Shown: positions 54,131 through 62,786 of the stretch, piece after piece
Position numbering within the stretch: the first letter of the stretch is position 1
Layout: every line of letters starts with the position of its first letter
Origin: Variovorax paradoxus NBRC 15149
GTDB lineage: Bacteria; Pseudomonadota; Gammaproteobacteria; Burkholderiales; Burkholderiaceae_C
Direction of reading: 5' to 3'
NCBI RefSeq assembly: GCF_001591365.1
Contig: NZ_BCUT01000005.1
Location: 434,001 to 498,000, forward strand
DNA: 64,000 nt
The notes under the pieces: model-generated
Database searches by the model: none
Seen by the model: the letters and a program-made list of their open reading frames with translations, nothing else
What the model was told of the DNA's origin: nothing
Made by a program: the position numbers and the translations under genes

Positions 54131-55570
54131 GTGCTGCTGACGCTGGTTGTCGTTTATCTGCTGGTCACCATCGCGATCGGCCTGTACGCCGCCAAGCGGG
54201 TGAAGAACACCACCGACTTCGCCATCGCCGGGCGGCACCTGCCGCTCTACATGATCGTGACGACCACCTTCGCGACCTGGTTCGGCTCCGAAACGGTGCT
54301 CGGCATTCCGGCCAAGTTCATCGAGGGCGGGCTGAACGGGGTCATCGAAGACCCGTTCGGCGCGGGCACCTGCCTGATCCTGGTGGGCCTGTTCTTCGCG
54401 GGCAAGCTCTACCGCATGACGCTTTTGACCATCAGCGACTACTACCGCGAGCGCTACGGCCGCGGCGTCGAGGTGGCCTGCTCGCTCATCATCATGCTGA
54501 GCTACCTGGGCTGGGTGTCGGCGCAGGTCACGGCGCTCGGGCTGGTGTTCAACGTGCTCTCGGCCGGCGCCATCCCCATCCCGGCGGGCATGGTGATCGG
54601 CGTGGTGTCGATCCTCGCCTACACGCTGTTCGGCGGCATGTGGTCGGTGGCCGTGACCGATTTCATCCAGATGATCATCCTCGTGGCGGGGCTGGCCTGC
54701 ATTGCGGTGTTCGCCGGCAACATGGCCGGCGGCGCCGACAAGGTGGTGGCCTTCGCGGTCAGCAAGGACCTCTTCAGGTTCTGGCCCGAGCCCAGCTGGC
54801 ACGACATGGTGTTCTTCTTTGCCGCGGCCATCACGATGATGCTCGGCTCCATTCCGCAGCAGGACGTGTTCCAGCGCGTGATGTCGGCCAACAGCGTCAA
54901 GTCCGCCACCCGCGGCCCGGTGATCGGCGGCGTGGCGTACATCCTGTTCGCCTTCGTGCCGATGTTCCTGGTGGCCAGCGCGCTGCTGATCATGCCGGAG
55001 CAGACCGCCGCGCTGCTGAAGGAAGATCCGCAGAAGGTGCTGCCCACGCTGGTGCTCGAGAAGATGCCCTTCGTGATGCAGGTGCTGTTCTTCGGTGCGC
55101 TGCTGTCGGCCATCAAGTCGACCGCTTCGGCGACGCTGCTGGCACCGAGCGTCACGTTCACCGAGAACATCTGGCGCCAGTTCCGTCCCGCCGGCACCGA
55201 CCGCCAGAACCTCATGACCATGCGCATCACGGTGCTGGTCTTCAGCGCAGCCGTGCTGGCCTACGCCGTCCGCATGCAGGGCACCCCCATCTACGAACTG
55301 GTGTCGGGCGCCTACCAGGTGCCGCTGGTCGGTGCCTTCGTGCCGCTGGTGTGCGGGCTCTACTGGCGCCGCGCCACCACGCAGGGCGCCCTTGCTTCCA
55401 TTGTGCTGGGCATCGGCACCTGGCTGCTGTTCCTGGCCATGCCCTGGGGCAGCGCATTCCCGGCCCAGCTGGCCGGCGTGCTGGCCTCCTTTGCCGGCCT
55501 GGTGGCCGGATCGCTGGCGCCGCAGTGGGTGGCCAACACCCGCACGCCGCACCGGATGCTGGCTGTCTAG
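54131..55570 (+). CDS. Sodium:solute symporter (SSS family)
   Basis: This is a 479-residue integral membrane protein with about 13 hydrophobic segments. The SSS signature zone is recognisable: IAGRHLPLYMIVTTTFATWF near 33-52, then LLTISDYYRERYGRG, and later QDVFQRVMSANS. The transported solute could be proline, pantothenate or another small anion, and cannot be told from sequence by eye. It starts with GTG 12 bases after ubiB, with GAGGAG upstream overlapping the ubiB stop, so co-transcription is probable. Cargo remains open. Confidence 0.87.
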   Translation: MLLTLVVVYLLVTIAIGLYAAKRVKNTTDFAIAGRHLPLYMIVTTTFATWFGSETVLGIPAKFIEGGLNGVIEDPFGAGTCLILVGLFFAGKLYRMTLLTISDYYRERYGRGVEVACSLIIMLSYLGWVSAQVTALGLVFNVLSAGAIPIPAGMVIGVVSILAYTLFGGMWSVAVTDFIQMIILVAGLACIAVFAGNMAGGADKVVAFAVSKDLFRFWPEPSWHDMVFFFAAAITMMLGSIPQQDVFQRVMSANSVKSATRGPVIGGVAYILFAFVPMFLVASALLIMPEQTAALLKEDPQKVLPTLVLEKMPFVMQVLFFGALLSAIKSTASATLLAPSVTFTENIWRQFRPAGTDRQNLMTMRITVLVFSAAVLAYAVRMQGTPIYELVSGAYQVPLVGAFVPLVCGLYWRRATTQGALASIVLGIGTWLLFLAMPWGSAFPAQLAGVLASFAGLVAGSLAPQWVANTRTPHRMLAV

Positions 55571-55572
55571 GA

Positions 55573-55601
55573 CGCCCCGAAGGGCGGGGCGCCCTTATAA
55601 T
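55573..55601 (+). promoter_or_regulatory. GC hairpin and TATAAT box before the fmdB gene
   Basis: CGCCCC (55573-55578) pairs with GGGGCG (55586-55591) two bases after the symporter stop, a short GC hairpin. A perfect TATAAT follows at 55596-55601. No good -35 box sits 17 bases upstream of it, because the hairpin is there. It may mark the end of the symporter unit and the promoter of the fmdB-DUF502-aspS group, whose first ATG is 57 bases further on. Confidence 0.42.
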
Positions 55602-55658
55602 CGAGGGCTTTGCGAGCGGCCCCTGCCTCGTTTTTGCGCCGCTTTTTCACTCAATTCC

Positions 55659-55997
55659 ATGCCCATCTACGCCTACAAGTGCAGCGCCTGCGGCTTCGCC
55701 AAGGACGCCCTGCAGAAAATGTCCGATGCACCCCTCACGGTGTGTCCGGCGTGCGGCGCTAGTGCATTCGAGAAGCAAGTCACCGCCGCCGGTTTCCAGC
55801 TCAAGGGTTCCGGCTGGTACGTGACCGATTTCCGCGATGGCGGCGGCAAGAAGGCCGAGCCTGCGGGCGCCGCCAAGAACGGCGACGCCGCAGCCGCGCC
55901 GGCCGCCAGCACCGCGGAAGCTTCCAGCCCAGCGCCCGCCGCCGTCCCCGCCCCCAGCCCGGCCCCCGCGCCGGTTGCTGCCGCCAAGAGCGACTGA
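55659..55997 (+). CDS. FmdB-type zinc-ribbon protein
   Basis: The product is 112 residues. The zinc ribbon occupies the first 40 residues: YKCSACGFAKDALQKMSDA then VCPACG, i.e. two CxxC pairs. A short GSGWYVTDFRDG segment follows. The last 45 residues are Ala/Pro/Ser-rich. Such small regulators are common directly upstream of the DUF502 and aspS genes in betaproteobacteria. It may bind DNA or metal; its target is unknown. DUF502 follows after 10 bases. Confidence 0.9.
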   Translation: MPIYAYKCSACGFAKDALQKMSDAPLTVCPACGASAFEKQVTAAGFQLKGSGWYVTDFRDGGGKKAEPAGAAKNGDAAAAPAASTAEASSPAPAAVPAPSPAPAPVAAAKSD

Positions 55998-56007
55998 GAA
56001 GCCATCC

Positions 56008-56628
56008 ATGCTCGCCCTGCGCAAATGGCTGTTCTCCGGCTTGCTGGTGATCGTTCCGCTGTTCATCACCCTGGCGGTGCTGAAGTGGATCATCGACACG
56101 CTGGACCAGACGCTCTGGGTGCTGCCCTCGGTCTGGCAGAAATGGCTGTACGACAACAACGTGCGCGGGCTCGGCGTGCTGCTCACGCTGGCCATCCTGC
56201 TGGGCGTAGGCGCCATTGCGAGCAATTTCGTGGGCAAGCGCCTGCTCGGATGGGGCGACGCCGTGGTGCGGCGCATCCCCGTCGTGCGCTCGATCTACTC
56301 CAGCGTCAAGCAGGTGTCCGATACGCTGTTCTCCGAGAACGGCAACGCCTTTCGCACGGCGGTGCTGGTGCAGTGGCCGCGCGAGGGAGTCTGGACCATC
56401 GCCTTCGTGACCGGCACGCCGGGCAGCGAGGTCATTGGCCACCTGGGCGGCGGCGACTACCTGGGTGTCTACGTTCCGACCACGCCCAACCCCACGGGCG
56501 GTTATTTCGTGATGCTCAGGCGCAGCGACTGCATCGAACTCAAGATGAGCGTGGACGAAGCGCTCAAGTACATCGTCTCGATGGGGGTGGTCGTTCCCGG
56601 CGGCCCGTCCTCCCTCGCGAACAAGTAA
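56008..56628 (+). CDS. DUF502 membrane protein
   Basis: The product is 206 residues. Two membrane segments are predicted at about 8-28 (FSGLLVIVPLFITLAVLKW) and 53-75 (GVLLTLAILLGVGAIASNFV). Then comes RRIPVVRSIYSSVKQVSDTL (about 88-107), the most conserved part of DUF502, followed by a beta-rich cytoplasmic domain with TPNPTGGYFVMLRR. The function of the family is unknown. It sits between the FmdB protein and aspS, an arrangement widely kept in Burkholderiales. Confidence 0.92.
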   Translation: MLALRKWLFSGLLVIVPLFITLAVLKWIIDTLDQTLWVLPSVWQKWLYDNNVRGLGVLLTLAILLGVGAIASNFVGKRLLGWGDAVVRRIPVVRSIYSSVKQVSDTLFSENGNAFRTAVLVQWPREGVWTIAFVTGTPGSEVIGHLGGGDYLGVYVPTTPNPTGGYFVMLRRSDCIELKMSVDEALKYIVSMGVVVPGGPSSLANK

Positions 56629-56661
56629 AAAACGCGCCCCCGCGGCGCCGGAATCCAAGAT

Positions 56662-58467
56662 ATGGCCATGCGTACTCACTATTGCGGTCTCGTGACCGAA
56701 GCCCTGATGGGCCAAACCGTCACCCTGTGCGGCTGGGTCAACCGCCGCCGCGACCATGGCGGCGTGATCTTCATCGACGTGCGCGACCGTGAAGGCTACG
56801 TGCAGGTGGTGTGCGACCCCGACCGCGCCGCCACCTTCGCCGTGGCCGAGAACCTGCGCAACGAGTTCTGCGTGCAGGTCACCGGCCTGGTGCGCGCGCG
56901 CCCCGAAGGCACCACCAACGACCAGCTCAAGAGCGGCAAGATCGAAGTGCTGTGCCACGAGCTCAAGGTGCTGAACCCCTCGGTCACGCCGCCGTTCCTG
57001 CTGGACGACGACAACCTCTCGGAAACCACGCGCCTCACGCACCGCGTGCTCGACCTGCGCCGCCCGGCCATGCAGCGCAACATGATGCTGCGCTACAAGG
57101 TCACGATGGAAACGCGCAAGTTCCTCGATGCCAACGGCTTCATCGACATCGAGACCCCGATGCTCGGCAAGTCCACGCCCGAAGGCGCGCGCGACTACCT
57201 CGTGCCCAGCCGCGTGCACGACGGCAGCTTCTTCGCGCTGCCGCAGTCGCCGCAGCTCTTCAAGCAGCTGCTGATGGTGGCCGGCTACGACCGCTACTAC
57301 CAGATCGTGAAGTGCTTCCGCGACGAAGACCTGCGCGCCGACCGCCAGCCCGAATTCACGCAGATCGACATCGAGACCTCGTTCCTTGCCGAGGAAGAAA
57401 TCCGCGAGATGTTCGAGGGCATGATCCGCAATGTGTTCCGCAACGCCGCGGGCATCGACCTGCCGGTGTTCCCGACCATGACGTACGGCGACGCGATGTT
57501 CAAGTACGGCTCGGACAAGCCCGACCTGCGCGTGAAGCTCGAGTTCACCGAGCTCACCGAACTCATGAAGCGCGTCGAGTTCAAGGTGTTCTCGAACGCC
57601 GCCACCATGCAGGGCGGCCGCGTGGTCGCGCTGCGCGTGCCGGGCGGTGGCGCCGAGGGCGGCCTTTCGCGCGGCGAGATCGACGCCTACCAGGAGTTCG
57701 TCAAGATCTACGGCGCCAAGGGCCTGGCCTACATCAAGGTCAACGATGCCGCGGCCGGCCGCGAGGGCCTGCAGAGCCCGATCGTCAAGAACCTCGACGA
57801 TGCCTCGCTGGCCGAGATCATCGCCCGCACGGGTGCGCGCAACGGCGACATCCTGTTCTTCGGTGCCGACAAGGAAAAGATCGTCAACGACGCGATCGGT
57901 GCGCTGCGCGTGAAGATCGGCCACAGCGCCTTCGGCAAGAAGAGCGGCCTGTTCGACGACCGCTGGGCGCCGCTGTGGGTGGTCGACTTCCCGATGTTCG
58001 AATTCGACGAGGAAGGCCAGCGCTGGAGCGCCGTGCACCATCCGTTCACCGCGCCGAAGGACGGCCATGAAGACCTCATGGACACCGCGCCCGAGAAGTG
58101 CATTGCCAAGGCCTACGACATGGTGCTCAACGGCATCGAGATGGGCGGCGGCTCGGTGCGTATCCACCGCGAGGAAGTGCAGAGCAAGGTGTTCCGCGCG
58201 CTCAAGATCAGCGCCGAGGATGCGCAGCTCAAGTTCGGCTTCCTGCTCGACGCGCTGCAGTACGGCGCCCCGCCGCACGGCGGCATCGCCATCGGCCTGG
58301 ACCGCCTGGTCATGCTCATGACCGGCGCCGAGTCGATCCGCGACGTGATCGCCTTCCCCAAGACCCAGCGCGCGCAGGACCTGCTCACGCAGGCGCCGAG
58401 CCCGGTCGACGAGAAGCAGCTGCGCGAGCTGCACATCCGGCTGCGCAACGTACAGCAACCCGCCTGA
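56662..58467 (+). CDS. aspS: Aspartyl-tRNA synthetase
   Basis: AspS charges tRNA with aspartate. The product is 601 residues, the bacterial type. The N-terminal OB-fold anticodon domain (VTLCGWVNRRRDHGGVIFID, about 15-34) is followed by the class II catalytic core with FRDEDLRADRQPEFTQIDIE (about 215-234). A GAD insertion domain (about 290-420) is bacterial. Motif 3 reads GLDRLVMLMTGAESIRDVIA (about 546-565). Some bacteria use a non-discriminating form that also charges tRNA-Asn; I cannot decide that here. Confidence 0.97.
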   Translation: MAMRTHYCGLVTEALMGQTVTLCGWVNRRRDHGGVIFIDVRDREGYVQVVCDPDRAATFAVAENLRNEFCVQVTGLVRARPEGTTNDQLKSGKIEVLCHELKVLNPSVTPPFLLDDDNLSETTRLTHRVLDLRRPAMQRNMMLRYKVTMETRKFLDANGFIDIETPMLGKSTPEGARDYLVPSRVHDGSFFALPQSPQLFKQLLMVAGYDRYYQIVKCFRDEDLRADRQPEFTQIDIETSFLAEEEIREMFEGMIRNVFRNAAGIDLPVFPTMTYGDAMFKYGSDKPDLRVKLEFTELTELMKRVEFKVFSNAATMQGGRVVALRVPGGGAEGGLSRGEIDAYQEFVKIYGAKGLAYIKVNDAAAGREGLQSPIVKNLDDASLAEIIARTGARNGDILFFGADKEKIVNDAIGALRVKIGHSAFGKKSGLFDDRWAPLWVVDFPMFEFDEEGQRWSAVHHPFTAPKDGHEDLMDTAPEKCIAKAYDMVLNGIEMGGGSVRIHREEVQSKVFRALKISAEDAQLKFGFLLDALQYGAPPHGGIAIGLDRLVMLMTGAESIRDVIAFPKTQRAQDLLTQAPSPVDEKQLRELHIRLRNVQQPA

Positions 58468-58474
58468 TGCGCCC

Positions 58475-58948
58475 ATGACCGCCAGCACTCGGCCCTGGAA
58501 GATTCCGGAGTCGGTGCTGGTCGTCATCCATACGCCGGCGCTCGAGGTGCTGCTGATCCGCCGCGCCGATGCCGAGGATTTCTGGCAGTCGGTCACCGGC
58601 AGCAAGGACCTGGCCGACGAGCCGCTGGCGCTCACCGCGGCGCGCGAAGTGGCCGAGGAAACCGGCATCCAGTGCGGGGAGGGCAGCCCGCTCGCACCGC
58701 GGCTGGTCGACTGGCAGTTGCGCAACGTCTACGAGATCTATCCGCGCTGGCGCGCGCGCTATGCGCCCGGCGTGACGCACAACACCGAGCACCTGTTCGG
58801 CCTGTGCGTGCCCGAGCGCGTGGTGCCCACGCTGGCGCCGCACGAGCACACCCACTGGAAGTGGCTTCCCTACCGCGAAGCGGCCGATGCCTGCTTTTCC
58901 CCGTCGAACGCCGAAGCCATTCTGTTGCTGCCAGAATTTGTGCGATGA
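58475..58948 (+). CDS. nudB: Dihydroneopterin triphosphate diphosphatase NudB
   Basis: NudB removes pyrophosphate from dihydroneopterin triphosphate in folate synthesis. The product is 157 residues. The Nudix box is recognisable as GSKDLADEPLALTAAREVAE with ETGI (about 48-71), with one extra residue between the Gly and the first Glu relative to the usual spacing. WQSVTGS just before it is typical of NudB. It starts 7 bases after aspS and overlaps the next gene (ATGA). The folE gene 0.8 kb downstream makes its substrate, which supports the assignment. Confidence 0.9.
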   Translation: MTASTRPWKIPESVLVVIHTPALEVLLIRRADAEDFWQSVTGSKDLADEPLALTAAREVAEETGIQCGEGSPLAPRLVDWQLRNVYEIYPRWRARYAPGVTHNTEHLFGLCVPERVVPTLAPHEHTHWKWLPYREAADACFSPSNAEAILLLPEFVR

Positions 58949-59697
58949 ACCTGCCGGCATACAACCTCCGGGTGGCCACCTACAACATCCACAAGGGTGT
59001 GCAGGGCATCGGGCTGGCCCGGCGCCTGGAGATCCACAACCTGGGGCATGCCATCGAGCAGCTCGATGCCGACATCGTCTGCCTGCAGGAAGTGCGCAAG
59101 ATGAACCGGCAGGCCGCGCTTCGCTTCGAGCGCTGGCCCGAGCTTCCGCAGGCCGACTTCCTCGCGCCCGAGGGCTACACCGCCGTCTATGAAACCAACG
59201 CCATCACGCGCCACGGCGAACACGGCAATGCGCTCCTGACGCGCTGGCCGGTGATCCGCACCGGCCACCAGGACATTTCCGACCACCGCTTCGAGCAGCG
59301 CGGCCTGCTGCACGTGGTCATCGAGGTGGAGGGTCGGCCGGTGCATGCCATCGTGGTGCACCTGGGGCTCATCAAGGGCAGCCGCGTGCGGCAGGTGGCG
59401 CGGCTGCGCGAGTTCATCGAGCGCGAGGTACCGCCCGGCGAGGCGGTGGTGGTCGCGGGCGACTTCAACGACTGGGGCGCGCGCATGCGCTACGCCATGA
59501 ACGCCATGGGCCTGCGCGACACCAGCGACCTGCGCGGGCCGCGAACGCTCACCTACCCCTCGCGGCTGCCGGTGGCGCAGCTCGATTTCGTCTACGGGCG
59601 CGAGCTCGAGCCGGTGGCCTGTTCGGTGCCGCGCGGCCCGATCTGGGCGCGCATGTCCGACCACCTGCCGCTGGTGGCCGATTTTGCGCTGGCATGA
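58945..59697 (+). CDS. Endonuclease/exonuclease/phosphatase family protein
   Basis: The product is 250 residues. Motifs of the EEP fold are intact: RVATYNIHKGVQGIG (about 9-23), DIVCLQEVRKMN with the metal-binding Glu (about 43-54), VVAGDFNDWG (about 170-179) and MSDHLPLVADF at the end. Members cleave DNA, RNA cap-like ends, or phospholipid head groups; the target here is unknown. It overlaps nudB by 4 bases and lies 64 bases before folE. Confidence 0.9.
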   Translation: MNLPAYNLRVATYNIHKGVQGIGLARRLEIHNLGHAIEQLDADIVCLQEVRKMNRQAALRFERWPELPQADFLAPEGYTAVYETNAITRHGEHGNALLTRWPVIRTGHQDISDHRFEQRGLLHVVIEVEGRPVHAIVVHLGLIKGSRVRQVARLREFIEREVPPGEAVVVAGDFNDWGARMRYAMNAMGLRDTSDLRGPRTLTYPSRLPVAQLDFVYGRELEPVACSVPRGPIWARMSDHLPLVADFALA

Positions 59698-59761
59698 ATG
59701 GCGCCGGCGCGGTGTTCCCCGCCGGCCCCGGCTGGAATGCGTTCGCTGATACCATGCGCGG

Positions 59762-60493
59762 ATGCTGAGGAAAACCGACGTGGAACCGCGCCCTGACGGC
59801 AACAACGACGACGAGGGCACCCCCGTCTCGGTGAAGATCCGCGAGCGCCTGACCGCCGCGCGCAGGCGCTTCAATGCCAACGACAACATCGCCGAGTTCA
59901 TCGAACCGGGCGAGCTCGAATCGCTGCTCGACGAGGTCGAGGTCAAGATGAAGGGCGTGCTCGAGAGCCTGGTGATCGACCTCGAGAACGACCACAACAC
60001 CGGCAACACCGCGCGCCGCGTGGCCAAGATGTACCTGAACGAAGTGTTCAAGGGCCGCTACGTGGCGCCACCCTCGCTCACCGAATTCCCGAACGCCGAG
60101 CACCTGAACGAGCTGATGATCGTCGGCCCGATCACCGTGCGCAGCGCCTGCTCGCACCACTTCTGCCCGATCATCGGCAAGCTGTGGATCGGCATCATGC
60201 CCAACGAGCACACCAACGTCATCGGCCTGTCGAAGTACGCGCGCCTGGCCGAATGGGTCATGGGCCGACCGCAGATCCAGGAAGAAGCGGTGGTGCAGCT
60301 GGCCGACCTGATCCAGGAAAAGACGCAGCCCGACGGCCTCGCGCTCGTGATGGAAGCCGAGCATTTCTGCATGGCCTGGCGCGGCGTGAAGGAAATGGAC
60401 AGCAAGATGATCAACTCCGTGATGCGCGGCGTGTTCCTGAAGGACCCGAGCCTGCGGCGCGAATTCCTTTCCCTCTTGCCAAGAAGGAGCTGA
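59762..60493 (+). CDS. folE: GTP cyclohydrolase I
   Basis: FolE converts GTP to dihydroneopterin triphosphate, the first step to folate and pterins. The product is 243 residues. The zinc and catalytic residues are in VRSACSHHFCPIIGKLW (Cys and His, about 127-143) and EHFCMAWRGV (second Cys, about 200-209). GLSKYARLAEW follows the usual pattern. The N-terminal 40 residues are an extension rich in charged amino acids. Its stop is only 2 bases before the BLUF gene. NudB, which uses its product, is encoded just upstream. Confidence 0.96.
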   Translation: MLRKTDVEPRPDGNNDDEGTPVSVKIRERLTAARRRFNANDNIAEFIEPGELESLLDEVEVKMKGVLESLVIDLENDHNTGNTARRVAKMYLNEVFKGRYVAPPSLTEFPNAEHLNELMIVGPITVRSACSHHFCPIIGKLWIGIMPNEHTNVIGLSKYARLAEWVMGRPQIQEEAVVQLADLIQEKTQPDGLALVMEAEHFCMAWRGVKEMDSKMINSVMRGVFLKDPSLRREFLSLLPRRS

Positions 60494-60495
60494 TC

Positions 60496-60918
60496 ATGCT
60501 GGTCCGACTTCTCTACGCCAGCCGCGCGGTCGATACCAGCCCCGAGGCCATCGAAGCCATCCTCTCGCAATCGCGCACGCACAACACGGCCTGCGGCATC
60601 ACCGGCATTCTTTGCTATGGCGCGGGTACCTTCCTGCAGGCCATCGAGGGCGGACGCATGGCCATCAGCGAGCTCTACGGCCACATCCAGCGCGATGGGC
60701 GCCACAAGGACGTGGTGCTGCTGCACTACGAGGAAATCTCCGAGCGCCGCTTCGGCGGCTGGACCATGGGGCAGGTCAACCTCTCCAAGCTCAATGCCTC
60801 GACGCTGCTCAAGTACTCGGAAAAGCCCGAACTCAATCCGTACGCAGTGTCGGGCAAGGTCTCGCTCGCGCTGCTCGAAGAATTGATGGCCACCGCCGCC
60901 ATCGTCGGGCGCCATTAA
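60496..60918 (+). CDS. Short BLUF-domain blue-light photoreceptor
   Basis: The product is 140 residues: a single BLUF domain (about 2-95) with a short helical C-terminus (SKLNASTLLKYSEKPELNPY onward). Residues matching the flavin pocket are visible: Tyr7 in LVRLLYASRA, Asn30 in HNTACGITGI and Gln48 in FLQAIEGG; Trp is present in FGGWTMG. No output domain is fused. It begins 2 bases after folE with AGGAG overlapping the folE end, so it is almost surely co-transcribed with pterin genes. Confidence 0.93.
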   Translation: MLVRLLYASRAVDTSPEAIEAILSQSRTHNTACGITGILCYGAGTFLQAIEGGRMAISELYGHIQRDGRHKDVVLLHYEEISERRFGGWTMGQVNLSKLNASTLLKYSEKPELNPYAVSGKVSLALLEELMATAAIVGRH

Positions 60919-60933
60919 GCCCCGTTTTCCGGG

Positions 60934-61815
60934 GTGCCGCTTTCCGCCTTCGCGCTGATCCTGCTCGCCGGGATCGTCCATGCCAGCTGGAACATCGCCG
61001 CCAAGAAGGCGAACGGCGATGCGCGCTTCGCATTCCAGAGCGGCGTGTTGATGGCCATCGTGTGGGCACCCGTGGGCATTGCGCTGGGCTGGCGCGTGGT
61101 GCCGGGCTGGGGTTTGCGGGAGTGGGGCTTCGTCGCGCTGAGCGGCGTGCTGCACGTCTTCTACTACGTCATCCTGCTACGCGGCTACCGCAAGTCCGAT
61201 CTCACGGTGGTCTATCCGCTGGCGCGCGGCTCGGGCCCGCTCTTGTCGTCGCTGGTGGCCATCCTGTTCCTGGGCGAGCGCATCAGCCTGGTGGGTGTGG
61301 CGGGCATCGCGGGCGTGGTGCTCGGCGTGTTCCTGGTGGCGGGCGGCCCGGGCCTCTGGCGCAAGACGCATGACCCTGCCCAGCGCGCGCGGGTGCACAA
61401 GGGCCTTCGCTACGGCGTGCTGACCGGCGCCTTCATTGCGGCCTACACGGTGGCCGACAGCTATGCCGTGAAGTTCCTGGCGATGTCGCCGATCCTGCTC
61501 GATTACTTCAGCAATTTCGTGCGCGTGGGCCTGCTGCTGCCCGCGGCGCTGCACGACCGCGCCACCACCGCGCGGATGTGGCGCGCGCAGTGGAAATACG
61601 CGCTGCTGGTGGCGGCGATCAGTCCGGTCTCGTACGTGCTGGTGCTCTATGCGGTGCAGCAGGCGCCCATTTCGCATGTTGCGCCGGCACGCGAGGTCTC
61701 GATGCTGTTCGCGGCGCTGATCGGTGGCCATCTGCTGCGCGAGGGCGACCGCCTGCTGCGGCTGCTGGGGGCCGGCTTCATAGCGGCCGGCGTGGTGGCG
61801 CTCGCGCTGGGCTGA
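60934..61815 (+). CDS. EamA/DMT-family transporter
   Basis: The product is 293 residues with about ten membrane segments in two EamA halves (about 5-135 and 150-293). The first half ends in VYPLARGSGPLLSSLVAILF and the second in VAPAREVSMLFAALIGGHLL, the equivalent position. Such proteins export metabolites or drugs; nothing shows the substrate. The GTG start lies inside a small CCCCG-TTTTC-CGGGG hairpin just after the BLUF stop. Confidence 0.9.
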   Translation: MPLSAFALILLAGIVHASWNIAAKKANGDARFAFQSGVLMAIVWAPVGIALGWRVVPGWGLREWGFVALSGVLHVFYYVILLRGYRKSDLTVVYPLARGSGPLLSSLVAILFLGERISLVGVAGIAGVVLGVFLVAGGPGLWRKTHDPAQRARVHKGLRYGVLTGAFIAAYTVADSYAVKFLAMSPILLDYFSNFVRVGLLLPAALHDRATTARMWRAQWKYALLVAAISPVSYVLVLYAVQQAPISHVAPAREVSMLFAALIGGHLLREGDRLLRLLGAGFIAAGVVALALG

Positions 61816-61817
61816 AG

Positions 61818-62654
61818 ATGAGCGAGGCGCTGCTGTTCGGCTGCGATTTTTCCTGCGCACCCACGGCGCGCAAGCCGATCGTCGTGGCCAGCGGCAGCAT
61901 CGGCGGCGATGTAGGCGAGTTGGTGGTGGCCGGCCTGCAGCGCTTCACGTCGCTCGATGCCTGGGCCGCGTGGCTGCGCGGCGAACCGGCGTGGATCGGC
62001 GGCTTCGATTTTCCGTTCGGCCTTCCGCGCGAACTGGTGGAGCATCTGGGATGGCCCACGGAGTGGAACGCGCTCATGAGCCACTATGCGGGCCTCGGCC
62101 GCGCCGAGATCCGCGCCACCTTCGCGGCCTTCTGCGCCGCCCGTCCGGCCGGCGGCAAGTTCGCGCACCGGGCGACCGACGGACCTGCGGGTTCGAGCAC
62201 GTCGATGAAATGGGTCAATCCGCCGGTGGCTTTCATGCTCCATGCGGGCGTGCCGCCGCTCTTGGACGCGGGCGCGAGCCTGCCGGGGCTGCACGCCGGC
62301 AGCAACGGCCGCCGCGTGGCGCTCGAGGCCTATCCGGGGCTGCTCGCGCGCGAGCTGATCGGCCGCCGCAGCTACAAGAGCGACGAATCCGCAAAGCAGA
62401 CGCCCGAGCGGCTGGCCGCGCGCACCGACCTGCTCGCGGCGCTCGAAGCCGGCACCACGCGGCTCGGGCTGCGGCTGGCGCTCAGCGGCGCCCAGCGCGC
62501 CGAGCTGCTGGGCGACGCCCGTGGCGACCACATCGATGCGGTACTTTGCCTCGTGCAGGCCGCCTGGGGCGCGCAGCGCGCTTCCACGCCCGGTCCGGGC
62601 TACGGCTTGCCGGAGCAGTTCGATCCGCTCGAAGGCTGGATCGTCACGGCTTGA
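61818..62654 (+). CDS. DUF429 family protein
   Basis: The product is 278 residues. The opening FGCDFSCAPTARKPIVVA (about 7-24) and WIGGFDFPFGLPRELVE (about 58-74) resemble the ribonuclease-H-like acidic core of DUF429 proteins, as does the late GDHIDAVLCLVQAAW. Function is unknown. Its ATG is 2 bases after the EamA stop, suggesting co-transcription. A perfect GTGGCCCG/CGGGCCAC hairpin about 70 bases after the stop may end the transcript. Confidence 0.75.
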   Translation: MSEALLFGCDFSCAPTARKPIVVASGSIGGDVGELVVAGLQRFTSLDAWAAWLRGEPAWIGGFDFPFGLPRELVEHLGWPTEWNALMSHYAGLGRAEIRATFAAFCAARPAGGKFAHRATDGPAGSSTSMKWVNPPVAFMLHAGVPPLLDAGASLPGLHAGSNGRRVALEAYPGLLARELIGRRSYKSDESAKQTPERLAARTDLLAALEAGTTRLGLRLALSGAQRAELLGDARGDHIDAVLCLVQAAWGAQRASTPGPGYGLPEQFDPLEGWIVTA

Positions 62655-62725
62655 CCCCTTCCGTCCTACAGGGTTTCGCGCCGCCGGCCATCCCTGCCGG
62701 TTCGCTCCGAAAGCTAGAGTGAGCC

Positions 62726-62747
62726 GTGGCCCGTCCCTTCGGGCCAC
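62726..62747 (+). terminator. Hairpin between the DUF429 and BON genes
   Basis: GTGGCCCG (62726-62733) and CGGGCCAC (62740-62747) pair perfectly around a 6-base loop, followed by GCCTTTCC with only three T. It could be a weak terminator for the upstream gene or a hairpin in the leader of the BON-domain gene, whose ATG is 40 bases downstream. Confidence 0.5.
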
Positions 62748-62786
62748 GCCTTTCCCTGCTCCCTGCGAGCGACTGGAGGATTCCCA

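Noticed and set aside
51791..55552. A long minus-strand frame across Tim44-like, ubiJ, ubiB and the symporter
   Set aside because: It runs through four convincing plus-strand genes and has the composition of a GC-rich shadow frame.
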